Of a stretch of 51,444 nt of DNA, positions 8,134-16,135 are shown in pieces (the stretch's first letter is position 1; every line of letters starts with the position of its first letter). This DNA comes from Darwinimomas sp045600945 (lineage in GTDB: Bacteria; Bacillota; Clostridia; Lachnospirales; Lachnospiraceae): the NCBI GenBank assembly GCA_045600945.1, contig JAZRYX010000060.1:1-51444 (forward strand). Reading direction: 5' to 3'. The notes under the pieces were generated by a model, which worked only from the letters and a program-made list of their open reading frames with translations, was not told the origin of the DNA and searched no databases. The translations under genes and the position numbers were made by a program.

Positions 8134-9354
8134 ATGGACAAATCAAAAATCAAAAAAGTTGTACTGGCATATTCGGGAGGACTTGATACCTCTATCATCA
8201 TCCCATGGTTAAAAGAGAATTATAACAACTGCGAAGTTATTGCAGTAGCAGGTAATGTCGGACAGGCTGACGAACTCGAGGGACTTGAGGAAAAAGCTAT
8301 AAAGACAGGTGCAAGCAAGCTTATCGTAGCAGACCTTGTTGACGAGATGGTAGATGATATCATCATTCCGTCAATCAAGATGGATGCCAAATATGAGACT
8401 TATCTTCTCGGAACAGCATTTGCCCGCCCGGTAATCGGAAAGAAACTTGCCGAAATCGCTATAGCAGAGGGTGCAGATGCAATTGCACATGGTGCAACGG
8501 GTAAGGGTAACGATCAGGTTCGTTTTGAACTTGCAATCAAGCGCTTCGCACCGGACATTCCTGTTATCGCTCCATGGCGTGAGTGGGATATCAAGAGTCG
8601 TGATGAGGAAATCGACTATGCCGAGGCACATAATGTTCCGCTGAAGATCAACCGCGAAACCAATTATTCAAAGGATAAGAACCTCTGGCACTTAAGCCAT
8701 GAAGGACTTGATCTTGAAGATCCGGCAAATGAGCCGCAGTATGCAAAGAAGGGATTCCTTGAGATGGGAGTCGCTCCGGAGCAGGCACCGGATGAGCCGA
8801 CATATGTAACAATAGATTTTGAAGCAGGTGCACCTGTAGCACTTAACGGTGAGAAGATGAAAGCTTCAAAGATTATTGAGAAGTTAAATGTCATCGGCGG
8901 TGCAAACGGAATCGGTATCATTGATATCGTTGAGAACCGTCTTATCGGCATGAAAGACCGTGGTGTATATGAGACACCCGGCGGAACCATCCTTTACTTT
9001 GCGCATGAGCATCTTGAGATGCTTACGGTCGATAAAGAAGTTCTTCATGAGAAACAGAAACTTGCAGTGGACTATGCAGATCTGATCTACAACGGCAAGT
9101 GGTATTCACCTCTTCAGGAGGCACTTACGGCATTTGCAAATGAAAGCAATAAGTACGTAACCGGATCTGTCAAACTTAAACTTTATAAGGGCAATATCAT
9201 CCCGGCAGGGACGACATCACCATATTCACTCTATTCAGAAAATATAGTAACATTCGGTGAGAGCGACTTTGATCAGGCACAGTCTGCAGGATTTATCAAT
9301 ATCTGGGGACTTCCTACAAAGGTGCAGGCTCTTCGCGAGCAGGGAAGATTATAA
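8134..9354 (+). CDS. argG: argininosuccinate synthase
   Basis: It joins citrulline and aspartate with ATP to make argininosuccinate. The 406-residue protein begins with the ATP pyrophosphatase loop AYSGGLDTS and has HGATGKGNDQVRFE and LYKGNIIPAG, all typical. Its position just behind an amino-acid importer and before argH suggests that citrulline, ornithine or arginine metabolism is handled as one unit. No argB, argC, argD or argF gene is in the window. A strong hairpin follows the stop codon. Confidence 0.98.
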   Translation: MDKSKIKKVVLAYSGGLDTSIIIPWLKENYNNCEVIAVAGNVGQADELEGLEEKAIKTGASKLIVADLVDEMVDDIIIPSIKMDAKYETYLLGTAFARPVIGKKLAEIAIAEGADAIAHGATGKGNDQVRFELAIKRFAPDIPVIAPWREWDIKSRDEEIDYAEAHNVPLKINRETNYSKDKNLWHLSHEGLDLEDPANEPQYAKKGFLEMGVAPEQAPDEPTYVTIDFEAGAPVALNGEKMKASKIIEKLNVIGGANGIGIIDIVENRLIGMKDRGVYETPGGTILYFAHEHLEMLTVDKEVLHEKQKLAVDYADLIYNGKWYSPLQEALTAFANESNKYVTGSVKLKLYKGNIIPAGTTSPYSLYSENIVTFGESDFDQAQSAGFINIWGLPTKVQALREQGRL

Positions 9355-9366
9355 TTTGAGCAGAAT

Positions 9367-9403
9367 AACAGTCGTCTGTGGAAGGACCATAGACGACTGT
9401 TTT
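9367..9403 (+). terminator. intergenic terminator or attenuator between argG and argH
   Basis: A 15-bp stem (9367-9381 with 9387-9401, one G-U pair) has a 5-base loop and ends in four T. It sits between two genes of one pathway, and argH has no clear promoter after it, so partial read-through is the simplest reading. The loop and short U-run suggest incomplete termination. Confidence 0.75.
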
Positions 9404-9418
9404 GAAAGGTAAGAAGAC

Positions 9419-10786
9419 ATGGCAAAAATGTGGGCCGGTAGAACGGCAGGAGATACGGCATCGATAGCAGATGAACTGAACTCATCTATCGGAATCGACA
9501 GCCGCATGTATAAGCAGGATATAACCGCGAGTATAGCTCATGCAAAGATGCTCGGAAAACAGGGAATAATAAAACCAGAAGAGGCCGAAAATATAATAGA
9601 GGGTCTTAAAGGCATACTCGATGATATTTCATCGGGAAATCTTTCGATTGATATGAGCGCGGAAGACATCCATATGTTTGTCGAAGAAGAACTGACTAAA
9701 CGCATCGGAGATGGCGGAAAGAAGCTTCACACCGCACGCAGCCGCAACGATCAGGTCGCTCAGGATACACGTATGTATCTTCGTGATGAAGTTGATGAGA
9801 TCAGCGGGCAGATTGAAAAACTCATTCAGGTCATCGCAGATATCGCGGAAAAACATTCCGATGTCATCATGCCGGGATACACACATCTTCAGAGAGCACA
9901 GCCCATACTGTTTTCACATCAGATACTGGCATATGCCATGATGCTGATAAGAGATAAGGACAGACTTAAAGATACGAGAAAGCGGATCAATATCTCTCCT
10001 ATAGGAAGCTGCGCGCTGTCGGGAACCACTTATGATACCGACAGACTGTATGAGGCAAAGCTTTTAGGATTTGATGATATATGCCATAACTCCATCGACG
10101 GAGTGTCAGATAGAGATTTCTGTGTGGAACTGTTAAGTGACCTCTCGATTCTAATGATGCATCTTTCCAGATTTGCCGAAGAACTGATACTCTGGTCAAG
10201 CTGGGAGTTCAAGTTTATCGAGTTCTCGGATGCATTTACTACAGGATCATCGATAATGCCTCAGAAAAAGAATCCCGATATGGCAGAGCTTGTCCGCGGA
10301 AAGACAGGAAGGGTATACGGAGATCTGATTCAGATGCTCACTACTCTCAAGGGATTGCCTCTTGCATATAACAAAGATATGCAGGAAGACAAGGAATCGG
10401 TTTTTGATGCATGTGATACCGCAAAGCTGTGCCTTAATGTTATGATACCTATGCTTGCGGAAATGAAAGTGAACTCAGGTAAAATGCTTGCAGCAGCCAA
10501 GGGAGGATTCATTAACGCAACTGATATGGCAGACTATCTTGTCAGAAAAGGACTGCCGTTTAGAGATGCATATCATATCTCCGGAGGAATAGTGGCAAAA
10601 TGCATTGAAGCAGGCAGGACACTTGACGAGCTGACACATGAAGAGCTGAAGAAATTCTCGGAACTGTTCGAAAAGGATGTGTTCCATGATATTGATCTTA
10701 AGACCTGTGTAGGAAAGAGAATATCCGCCGGAGGAACCGGACCGGATTCCGTACGGGCTCAGATAGAGTATATAAGAAATAGATAA
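9419..10786 (+). CDS. argH: argininosuccinate lyase
   Basis: It splits argininosuccinate into arginine and fumarate. The 455-residue protein starts MAKMWAGRTAG, has the conserved HTARSRNDQVAQDTRMYLRD segment, the GYTHLQRAQP motif with the catalytic His, and the fumarase-superfamily signature GSSIMPQKKNPD. All catalytic segments are intact. Read-through from argG past the 9367-9403 hairpin probably supplies its mRNA. A terminator-like structure lies 45 bases downstream. Confidence 0.98.
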   Translation: MAKMWAGRTAGDTASIADELNSSIGIDSRMYKQDITASIAHAKMLGKQGIIKPEEAENIIEGLKGILDDISSGNLSIDMSAEDIHMFVEEELTKRIGDGGKKLHTARSRNDQVAQDTRMYLRDEVDEISGQIEKLIQVIADIAEKHSDVIMPGYTHLQRAQPILFSHQILAYAMMLIRDKDRLKDTRKRINISPIGSCALSGTTYDTDRLYEAKLLGFDDICHNSIDGVSDRDFCVELLSDLSILMMHLSRFAEELILWSSWEFKFIEFSDAFTTGSSIMPQKKNPDMAELVRGKTGRVYGDLIQMLTTLKGLPLAYNKDMQEDKESVFDACDTAKLCLNVMIPMLAEMKVNSGKMLAAAKGGFINATDMADYLVRKGLPFRDAYHISGGIVAKCIEAGRTLDELTHEELKKFSELFEKDVFHDIDLKTCVGKRISAGGTGPDSVRAQIEYIRNR

Positions 10787-10830
10787 GCATATAAGCCAGG
10801 ACATATGGTCGGACCTTTCAGACTGAAGAT

Positions 10831-10883
10831 AAACCAGGTTTTGAAAATCAATTATAAGCGATTATCAGACCTGGTTTTCTTTC
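10831..10883 (+). terminator. probable terminator of the argGH cluster
   Basis: AAACCAGGT (10831-10839) pairs with ACCTGGTTT (10869-10877) around an AT-rich 29-base loop. It is followed by a T-rich tail (TTTTCTTTCT). The loop is longer than usual, so the call is probable rather than certain. Confidence 0.6.
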
Positions 10884-10904
10884 TGCCATCAAAATTTTGT
10901 CTGA

Positions 10905-11160
10905 CATCCTCCGAAGAAGTGTCCTACAGTAGGAAATATCGTTCTGGGACGCACTCAGTCGGCAAAGAACTGTGCCTTTGTGGGACCTACAGCGGGAAAT
11001 TAACTTGCAGGACGCACCCAGAAAGCTAATTATCCCCTAACATTCTTCGAAGATGCGTCCTACAGATAGAAATATCGTTCCAGGACGCATCTGACAGGCC
11101 GAGAACTGCGACATCGTGAGGCCTACAGCGGGAAATTACTTTGCAGGACACACCCGAAAG
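10905..11160. repeat. four diverged copies of a hairpin-forming repeat in two tandem ~120-base units
   Basis: Two direct repeats (10905-11025 and 11041-11160, offset 136) each hold two copies of a shorter unit of about 37 bases. The short unit begins CCTACAG, continues with GGAAAT or GAAAT, and ends GGAC.CA; the copies start near 10922, 10985, 11058 and 11121. The third copy can fold as ATGCGTCC (11053-11060) with GGACGCAT (11083-11090). No convincing protein is encoded. This fills the first part of the 670-base stretch without a supported gene between argH and the XRE gene. Confidence 0.6.
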
Positions 11161-11174
11161 ATTATAACTAAATA

Positions 11175-11414
11175 GACGCAGAAGTTGTCTTATTCACTCA
11201 TAATGAAAGAACCGCTGATTTTCTATCACTCAGCCGTCTTCGCTAAAAGCAGGCTGCGTCGCGCAAACTTGCTCACATCCATAGTGGATCTGCCTGCGGC
11301 AGATCATAGAATAAGTTCGCTTCGACCAAATGCGCTCCTTGCCACGCTCATCCGACTTCGTGACGAAAATCATACGAACCTTTCAACATTCCTTCATAAG
11401 ACAACTCCTGCGTC
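11175..11414. repeat. ~240-bp foldback (MITE-like) element
   Basis: The ends 11175-11193 and 11396-11414 are inverted repeats with one mismatch in 19. The symmetry continues inward in patches (for example TGAAAG..CG..GATTTTC on each arm). The centre is a perfect 8-bp stem GATCTGCC/GGCAGATC (11287-11305) with a 3-base loop, exactly midway. No clear target-site duplication is seen and no transposase is encoded. An inactive miniature element is the best reading. Confidence 0.55.
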
Positions 11415-11432
11415 AGATTGTATCAGTCTAAA

Positions 11433-11458
11433 CCAGAGCTCACCGAGCCTGGCTTTTT
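11433..11458 (+). terminator. hairpin with T-run at the 3' side of the XRE gene
   Basis: CCAGAGCTC (11433-11441) pairs with GAGCCTGG (11445-11452) with one bulge, then five T. The T-run is on the + strand, so it would end rightward transcripts; the hairpin also lies just past the end of the leftward XRE gene and may serve both. Confidence 0.5.
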
Positions 11459-11696
11459 ATAGTTCATCATCAAGATTTGAAAAAACTGAAGAATTGAAAA
11501 AATCCAAAATGGAAATACCAAGACCATCACAAATCTTTTTTATGGTAGATATGGTAGTGCTGTTATTTCTACCAGAAACTATGTTATTAAGGGTACTCTG
11601 AGTAATTCCGCTCAACATACTCATCTTGTTGATTGAAATATTACGTTCAATGCTTAATTCCACTATTCTGTTTTTGACTGCCTCACCGATGGTCAA
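11457..11696 (-). CDS. XRE-family helix-turn-helix regulator
   Basis: A 79-residue protein that is almost entirely one Cro/CI-type DNA-binding domain. Helices 2-3 read INKMSMLSGITQSTLNNIVSG, followed by TTISTIKKICDGLGISILDFF, a common ending of Firmicute XRE domains. The start is a TTG at 11696, supported by GAGGAG seven bases upstream on this strand; no ATG gives a comparable start. A 22-bp palindrome lies about 20 bases upstream and is a likely operator, so it may control itself and the divergent lipoprotein gene. Confidence 0.85.
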   Translation of the reverse strand: MTIGEAVKNRIVELSIERNISINKMSMLSGITQSTLNNIVSGRNNSTTISTIKKICDGLGISILDFFNSSVFSNLDDEL

Positions 11697-11717
11697 AAGT
11701 GAACTCCTCTTTTCTAA

Positions 11718-11739
11718 TACCTATATAGAAGTATAGGTA
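11718..11739. promoter_or_regulatory. 22-bp palindromic operator between divergent genes
   Basis: TACCTATA (11718-11725) and TATAGGTA (11732-11739) are perfect inverted repeats around six bases. Position just upstream of the XRE gene suggests self-binding by that regulator. A candidate promoter for the lipoprotein starts eight bases further right. Confidence 0.6.
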
Positions 11740-11746
11740 CATAATC

Positions 11747-11776
11747 TTGCAAACATTACCTCAAATGAGTTAAAAT
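11747..11776 (+). promoter_or_regulatory. candidate promoter of the repeat lipoprotein
   Basis: TTGCAA at 11747-11752, an 18-base spacer, then TAAAAT at 11771-11776. It is moderate in quality and about 70 bases before the gene start. Confidence 0.5.
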
Positions 11777-11849
11777 GAACCCAATAGAGTTAAGAAGCAT
11801 ATATCAATACACGAATAGTTGAGGCAATTAAACACCAGGAGGAGAAAGC

Positions 11850-13202
11850 ATGAAAAAGTATGAAAAAATAATATCAATTGTTATTGCGCTTGTAGCAGCT
11901 TTATCATTATGTGCCTGTGGAGGTTCTTCTAACAATGAAGAGAAATCTTCGCTTGCTGCAACAATGATTGAAGAAACCACAAAAGTACCAAGTGAATCAA
12001 ATATAGTAGATAATAGAACCGAAGAAACCGTAGCAGAGGGAGTAGTGGACAATAGAACTCAAACACCAGTAAGTGCTTCTTTTTCTGAGGCTGATTTTGA
12101 GGTTACAGCAGAGTATTATTATGAAAATTCTTTTGCTACGGCATACTATGTGGCAATTAAGAACAATTCACAGGCGGTTGTATCTATTAGTGGCAACGGA
12201 ATAGCAAAAGATTCATCGGGGAATGCGCTTGGTGCTGCAGATATGAGCATTGATGTTTTAGGCCCCGGTGAAGAATCTATAGGATACTTTTATTTTATGG
12301 ATGTTCAAGGGGCGAAAGCTGTTGAATATGAACTATCTTATTCTGCTGAGACATACTATTATCCTGTTTTGTCAAACCTAAAAGTTGAGCAGGTTCTTAA
12401 TGATAAAAATGTCACCATTAAAGTTACAAATAATGGAAACACAAATGCACAGTTCGTACAGGCTTATGCGATTTTTGTTGATGGTAATGACAATGTAGTG
12501 TATACCAACTCAACATATATAACCGATGACGATAGTGAAATTAAAGTAGGAGCATCATTATCAGCACAGATCGACGCATTCCAGCACTATGACCGGGTAT
12601 TTGTTTATTTAACAGGTCGTTCAGATGGTAAAGCTACTTCTGTTGGGGAAAGTGCTCTTAATCCGAATGAATTTGAAGTAAAGGAATATCTATATAATAA
12701 TGACTTTGCGAGTCAGGATTTTGTAATTGTTAAAAATAATTCCACATCGGTAGTGAGTGTAAGTGGAAATGCGACTGGATTTGACGCATTGGGTAACGTT
12801 GTCGGCGCAGCTGACATGAGCATTGATGTATTGGGACCCGGAGAAGAGTCTATAGGATATTTTTATTTTATGGATGTGAAAGATGTAGATCATGTAGAAT
12901 TTGACTTATCATATTCAGAAGAGGATTGGTATTCTCCCGTAATTGCGGACCTTGATGTACAGCAAACTCTCAATAATAAAAATGTTGTGGTTTCTGTAAC
13001 GAATAGCGGGTTAAAAGCTGCACAATTTGTTCAGGCACATGCTTTGTTTTTTGATGCAAACAATAATGTTGTATATTCGAATTCAACATATGTTACAGAT
13101 GATGATAGTGAGATAAAGCCTGGAAAAACCATTGTCGGTCAGCTCGATTGCTTCAATTCATACGATCATGTTGAGGTTTATCTAACTGGAAGAGCAGATT
13201 AA
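11850..13202 (+). CDS. lipoprotein with two tandem extracellular repeats
   Basis: A 450-residue secreted lipoprotein. The signal peptide ends in the lipobox LCAC with Cys23, followed by a Ser/Glu-rich linker to about residue 75. Then come two homologous halves starting near residues 82 and 272. Both contain ADMSIDVLGPGEESIGYFYF, then a NNGN/TNSG strand region, QFVQA, DDDSEIK and a closing VYLTGR. The strand-rich, Asn-rich make-up suggests paired beta-sandwich (FxLYD-like) domains, but I cannot name the family. AGGAGGAG precedes the ATG. The next gene follows by 14 bases and is probably co-transcribed. Confidence 0.85.
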   Translation: MKKYEKIISIVIALVAALSLCACGGSSNNEEKSSLAATMIEETTKVPSESNIVDNRTEETVAEGVVDNRTQTPVSASFSEADFEVTAEYYYENSFATAYYVAIKNNSQAVVSISGNGIAKDSSGNALGAADMSIDVLGPGEESIGYFYFMDVQGAKAVEYELSYSAETYYYPVLSNLKVEQVLNDKNVTIKVTNNGNTNAQFVQAYAIFVDGNDNVVYTNSTYITDDDSEIKVGASLSAQIDAFQHYDRVFVYLTGRSDGKATSVGESALNPNEFEVKEYLYNNDFASQDFVIVKNNSTSVVSVSGNATGFDALGNVVGAADMSIDVLGPGEESIGYFYFMDVKDVDHVEFDLSYSEEDWYSPVIADLDVQQTLNNKNVVVSVTNSGLKAAQFVQAHALFFDANNNVVYSNSTYVTDDDSEIKPGKTIVGQLDCFNSYDHVEVYLTGRAD

Positions 13203-13216
13203 AACAGGAGGGAAAA

Positions 13217-13618
13217 ATGAAAACTTTAAAGTTGGTGTTGGGTATTTTATCATTGGTATTTTCTATAATAGTGTTGCTTCAGTCATGTGCTGTAGGAGTC
13301 GTAAACACCCTAGATAGCTCAACTGGAGATGTTGGAGGTTCAGCGGGACTTATCGTCGCAATTTTATTTATTGCTGGCGGAGTTATGATGATTGTGACAA
13401 GAAATAGTGAAAAAAAAGCCGGAGCTATAGCTTGTATAATCCTTTATATTATTGCGGCACTTTTAGGATTCTCGAATTCTGTAGTGTATCAAGATTTAGT
13501 AGTATGGGCTTCTTTTGCTCTTGTATTAGCAGTGGTCAGCTTGATTTCGGTTATAATAAAGAAAAAAGAAATACCAACGAATAAGACAGATAATTCACCA
13601 GAGACGATAACAAAATAG
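13217..13618 (+). CDS. small membrane protein with four helices
   Basis: 133 residues with about four hydrophobic segments and a basic C-terminal tail. Helix 1 ends in LLQSCAVGVVN, a pattern I recall from a family of small Firmicute membrane proteins of unknown role. Cys24 might look like a lipobox, but the following helices argue for an ordinary membrane protein. AGGAGG precedes the ATG. It pairs with the repeat lipoprotein upstream, and a terminator follows. Confidence 0.75.
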   Translation: MKTLKLVLGILSLVFSIIVLLQSCAVGVVNTLDSSTGDVGGSAGLIVAILFIAGGVMMIVTRNSEKKAGAIACIILYIIAALLGFSNSVVYQDLVVWASFALVLAVVSLISVIIKKKEIPTNKTDNSPETITK

Positions 13619-13640
13619 AAAATCTATAAGATTAACATTA

Positions 13641-13671
13641 GGGTGGTATTGATTTGCCACCCTTTTGTTTT
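13641..13671 (+). terminator. rho-independent terminator
   Basis: GGGTGG (13641-13646) pairs with CCACCC (13657-13662), followed by TTTTGTTTT. It closes the lipoprotein-membrane protein pair. Confidence 0.85.
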
Positions 13672-13846
13672 ATCTTCAAAACATAAAAGGATTTCCCCTG
13701 CTTTACTAATAACGGAAAATCAAGAAGGGGCCATATCCCATTATTGCAGTCTAACAATGTATTATTTATACCATAAATATGATATATTTTGGAAAACCAA
13801 CAAAATTGAGCAGATTTATCATATAATAAAATCAATGTATCTACTG

Positions 13847-14932
13847 ATGAATAAAAACGAAATCATAGCATCCTATGAACTGCGAAACGGAGAGTTTGGA
13901 AGTTACCTTGAGTTGTTCGGCTGTGATGAATACAGACTTCCATACGGATGTGAAAACATCAATCACTGGCTAAAGAATCGTAAAGCAATCAGCCATAACG
14001 AGCACATCCGCAAGCTTATCTGTGATATGGGATGCAATGATAATATCAACTTCATCAGACTGACACACGCCGGATCCCTGAATGATACCTTCTGGATGAA
14101 GACGGAAGATGAGAGCATAAGCTGGGAAGACATATCATATTACCGGAATGAGTTCAGTGAGGTAGTTTCAAGACTTGCATTTGAAGGTCAGGGCCTTAGT
14201 GGGGAAGATATCAGTGGAACAAAACCCGAACTTTCTACAGATGGCTCTTTTCCGAAATGCTGGAAGAGAGAAAACGGACAAATAATCCTTATTAAATCCG
14301 GAAGTGAAACGGGCACAGAGCCATATTGTGAAGCATTAGCAGCAGAGATAGCTGCAAAGATTACCAATGCCGTGCATTATGATATCTCCGAGTTTGCGGG
14401 AAGACCTGTTACAAAATGTAAACTTTTCACGGATGAGCAGACGGGCTATGTTTCAGCATCCAGGGTGAAAGTTCCGAGAGAGATAAACGAGCTGATGAAC
14501 TGGATGTCGGAAAGAGGCTTTGAAGATTCATTCAGAAGAATGCTTCTTGCAGATTGCCTTACATTTAATCCCGACCGTCATGCCGGCAACTACGGATTTC
14601 TGATGGAAAATGATACCTTAAGGATAACCGGACTGGCTCCGGCATTTGATTATAATCTTGCTATGCTGCCATACGCCGGAAATGAGAATCAGATACGTGG
14701 AGAATTAGAAGAAACATGGCCGAAGATAGGAGATGATTTCGTCAGATTCGGACAGATGCTTTTGACAGATCAGATTCGCAGAGAGTTAAACGAACTGAGA
14801 AACTACGAATTCACATTCCGAGGAGATGAACACTTCTCTGAATCCCGTGTAAAAATGGCAGAACAACTTTTAAATCGCCAGCTTAACGCTATCTTAAGCA
14901 GAGAAGTGTTATATACCAGAGATGTATTTTGA
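13847..14932 (+). CDS. HipA-like protein kinase
   Basis: 361 residues from ATG 13847; the frame is open further upstream, but those codons run through the preceding terminator. Another ATG at 13835 is possible. Neither has a Shine-Dalgarno; TATAAT at 13822-13827 would place transcription start almost at 13835, so translation may be leaderless. The C-terminal half has HipA kinase hallmarks: the catalytic-loop NPDRHAGNYG with Asp243 and the metal-binding FDYN with Asp268. HipA proteins phosphorylate tRNA synthetases or other targets and usually have a HipB antitoxin next to them. None is adjacent; the XRE gene at 11457 is 2 kb away and on the other strand. Confidence 0.8.
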   Translation: MNKNEIIASYELRNGEFGSYLELFGCDEYRLPYGCENINHWLKNRKAISHNEHIRKLICDMGCNDNINFIRLTHAGSLNDTFWMKTEDESISWEDISYYRNEFSEVVSRLAFEGQGLSGEDISGTKPELSTDGSFPKCWKRENGQIILIKSGSETGTEPYCEALAAEIAAKITNAVHYDISEFAGRPVTKCKLFTDEQTGYVSASRVKVPREINELMNWMSERGFEDSFRRMLLADCLTFNPDRHAGNYGFLMENDTLRITGLAPAFDYNLAMLPYAGNENQIRGELEETWPKIGDDFVRFGQMLLTDQIRRELNELRNYEFTFRGDEHFSESRVKMAEQLLNRQLNAILSREVLYTRDVF

Positions 14933-14979
14933 TGACTCTTTTTTAGTGTCGGCGCCTGAGAGTATAATCCAACATTTCA

Positions 14980-15008
14980 TTGTTCGATAAGCTATAAAGG
15001 ATTATAAT
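14980..15008 (+). promoter_or_regulatory. candidate promoter upstream of murG
   Basis: TTGTTC at 14980-14985, 17 bases, then TATAAT at 15003-15008. Transcription would start near 15015, inside the hairpin at 15011-15034. Confidence 0.5.
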
Positions 15009-15010
15009 AA

Positions 15011-15039
15011 TAGTACGTTTTTCTAAGCGTACTATTTTT
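15011..15039 (+). terminator. terminator-like hairpin just before murG
   Basis: TAGTACG (15011-15017) pairs with CGTACTA (15028-15034), followed by TTTTT. It may end the HipA-like transcript. It could also form the 5' end of a murG transcript, since the murG ribosome site begins only about ten bases later. Confidence 0.65.
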
Positions 15040-15055
15040 GTTTTGGAGAAAACAC

Positions 15056-16135
15056 ATGCCTACAATTATTTTAACCGGCGGAGGTACAGCCGGACATGTC
15101 ACACCGAATATCGCGCTCCTGCCCAAACTGAGAGAGCTCGGATATGACATTCACTATATCGGATCATACAACGGCATAGAAAAAGGTCTTATTGAAGCTC
15201 AGGGAATAAAATATTACGGAATCGATTCCGGAAAACTGCGCAGATACAGAGATATAAAAAATCTGACGGATCCCGGACATGTGATTCACGGTTATGCACA
15301 GGCAAGGAAACTTCTGAAAGAGATTAAGCCGGATATCGTATTTTCAAAAGGCGGATATGTTTCTGTTCCGGTTGTTTTGGCAGCGGCCAGATATCGCATA
15401 CCGACCATTATTCACGAATCAGACCTGACACCCGGACTTGCAAATAAGATTTGTTTCAATGCAGCATCTAAGATATGCTGTAATTTCCCGGAAACCATGA
15501 AATATCTTCCGGAGAAAAAAAGAGAACTCACCGGTTGTCCTATCCGCGCAGAACTTATGGAGGGAAATGCTGACACGGCGCGAAAGAAACTCGGATTCGC
15601 TGATAAGAAACCGGTCATTATGGTCATCGGAGGAAGTCTCGGATCGGTTGCAGTCAATACACTCGTCAGAAAGTCCCTGCCGATGCTTCTTAAAAAATAT
15701 CAGGTGATACATATATGCGGAAGAGGTAATATAGACGAAGCGCTGAATGAAGTCAAAGGATATAAACAGTTCGCTTATGTAAATGAGGATCTCAAGGATT
15801 TCTTCGCACTAGCAGATGTAGTCATCTCACGCGCAGGAGCCAATGCAATATGTGAGATACTTGCGCTTCATAAACCGAATATCCTCATACCGCTCGGAGG
15901 CTCTGCTTCCAGAGGCGATCAGCTGCTCAATGCAAAGAGTTTTCAGAGACAGGGGTTTTCGGAAGTACTCATGGAAGATGCTGTCACAGAACGCATCTTG
16001 TGTGATACAATAGATGAGGTATATAAAGAACGGGCAGACTGGGCTTTCCGGATGGAGGCATCCCAGCTTGATACCGGTGTAAGTAATATTATTCATTTGA
16101 TAAAAAAAGGCAGTAAGTTATTGGAGGAAAAATGA
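15056..16135 (+). CDS. murG: UDP-GlcNAc:lipid I N-acetylglucosaminyltransferase
   Basis: It adds GlcNAc to lipid I at the inner face of the membrane to make lipid II. ATG 15056 follows GGAG; an earlier in-frame ATG falls in the terminator T-run. The 359-residue GT-B protein starts with the glycine loop TGGGTAGHVTPN and has FSKGGYVSVPVV, HESDLTPGLAN, GGSLGS and the UDP-GlcNAc site GANAICEILALHKPNILIPL. It lies outside the usual mur/fts cluster. Its stop overlaps the pgi start (ATGA), so the two are coupled. Confidence 0.95.
   Translation: MPTIILTGGGTAGHVTPNIALLPKLRELGYDIHYIGSYNGIEKGLIEAQGIKYYGIDSGKLRRYRDIKNLTDPGHVIHGYAQARKLLKEIKPDIVFSKGGYVSVPVVLAAARYRIPTIIHESDLTPGLANKICFNAASKICCNFPETMKYLPEKKRELTGCPIRAELMEGNADTARKKLGFADKKPVIMVIGGSLGSVAVNTLVRKSLPMLLKKYQVIHICGRGNIDEALNEVKGYKQFAYVNEDLKDFFALADVVISRAGANAICEILALHKPNILIPLGGSASRGDQLLNAKSFQRQGFSEVLMEDAVTERILCDTIDEVYKERADWAFRMEASQLDTGVSNIIHLIKKGSKLLEEK

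Noticed and set aside
10805..11029. 74-codon open frame after argH
   Set aside because: It runs through the terminator and the hairpin repeats, has no ribosome site and no family-like sequence.
11185..11601. 138-codon open frame on the + strand
   Set aside because: It spans the foldback element and the antisense of the XRE gene, which has a real HTH pattern and ribosome site.
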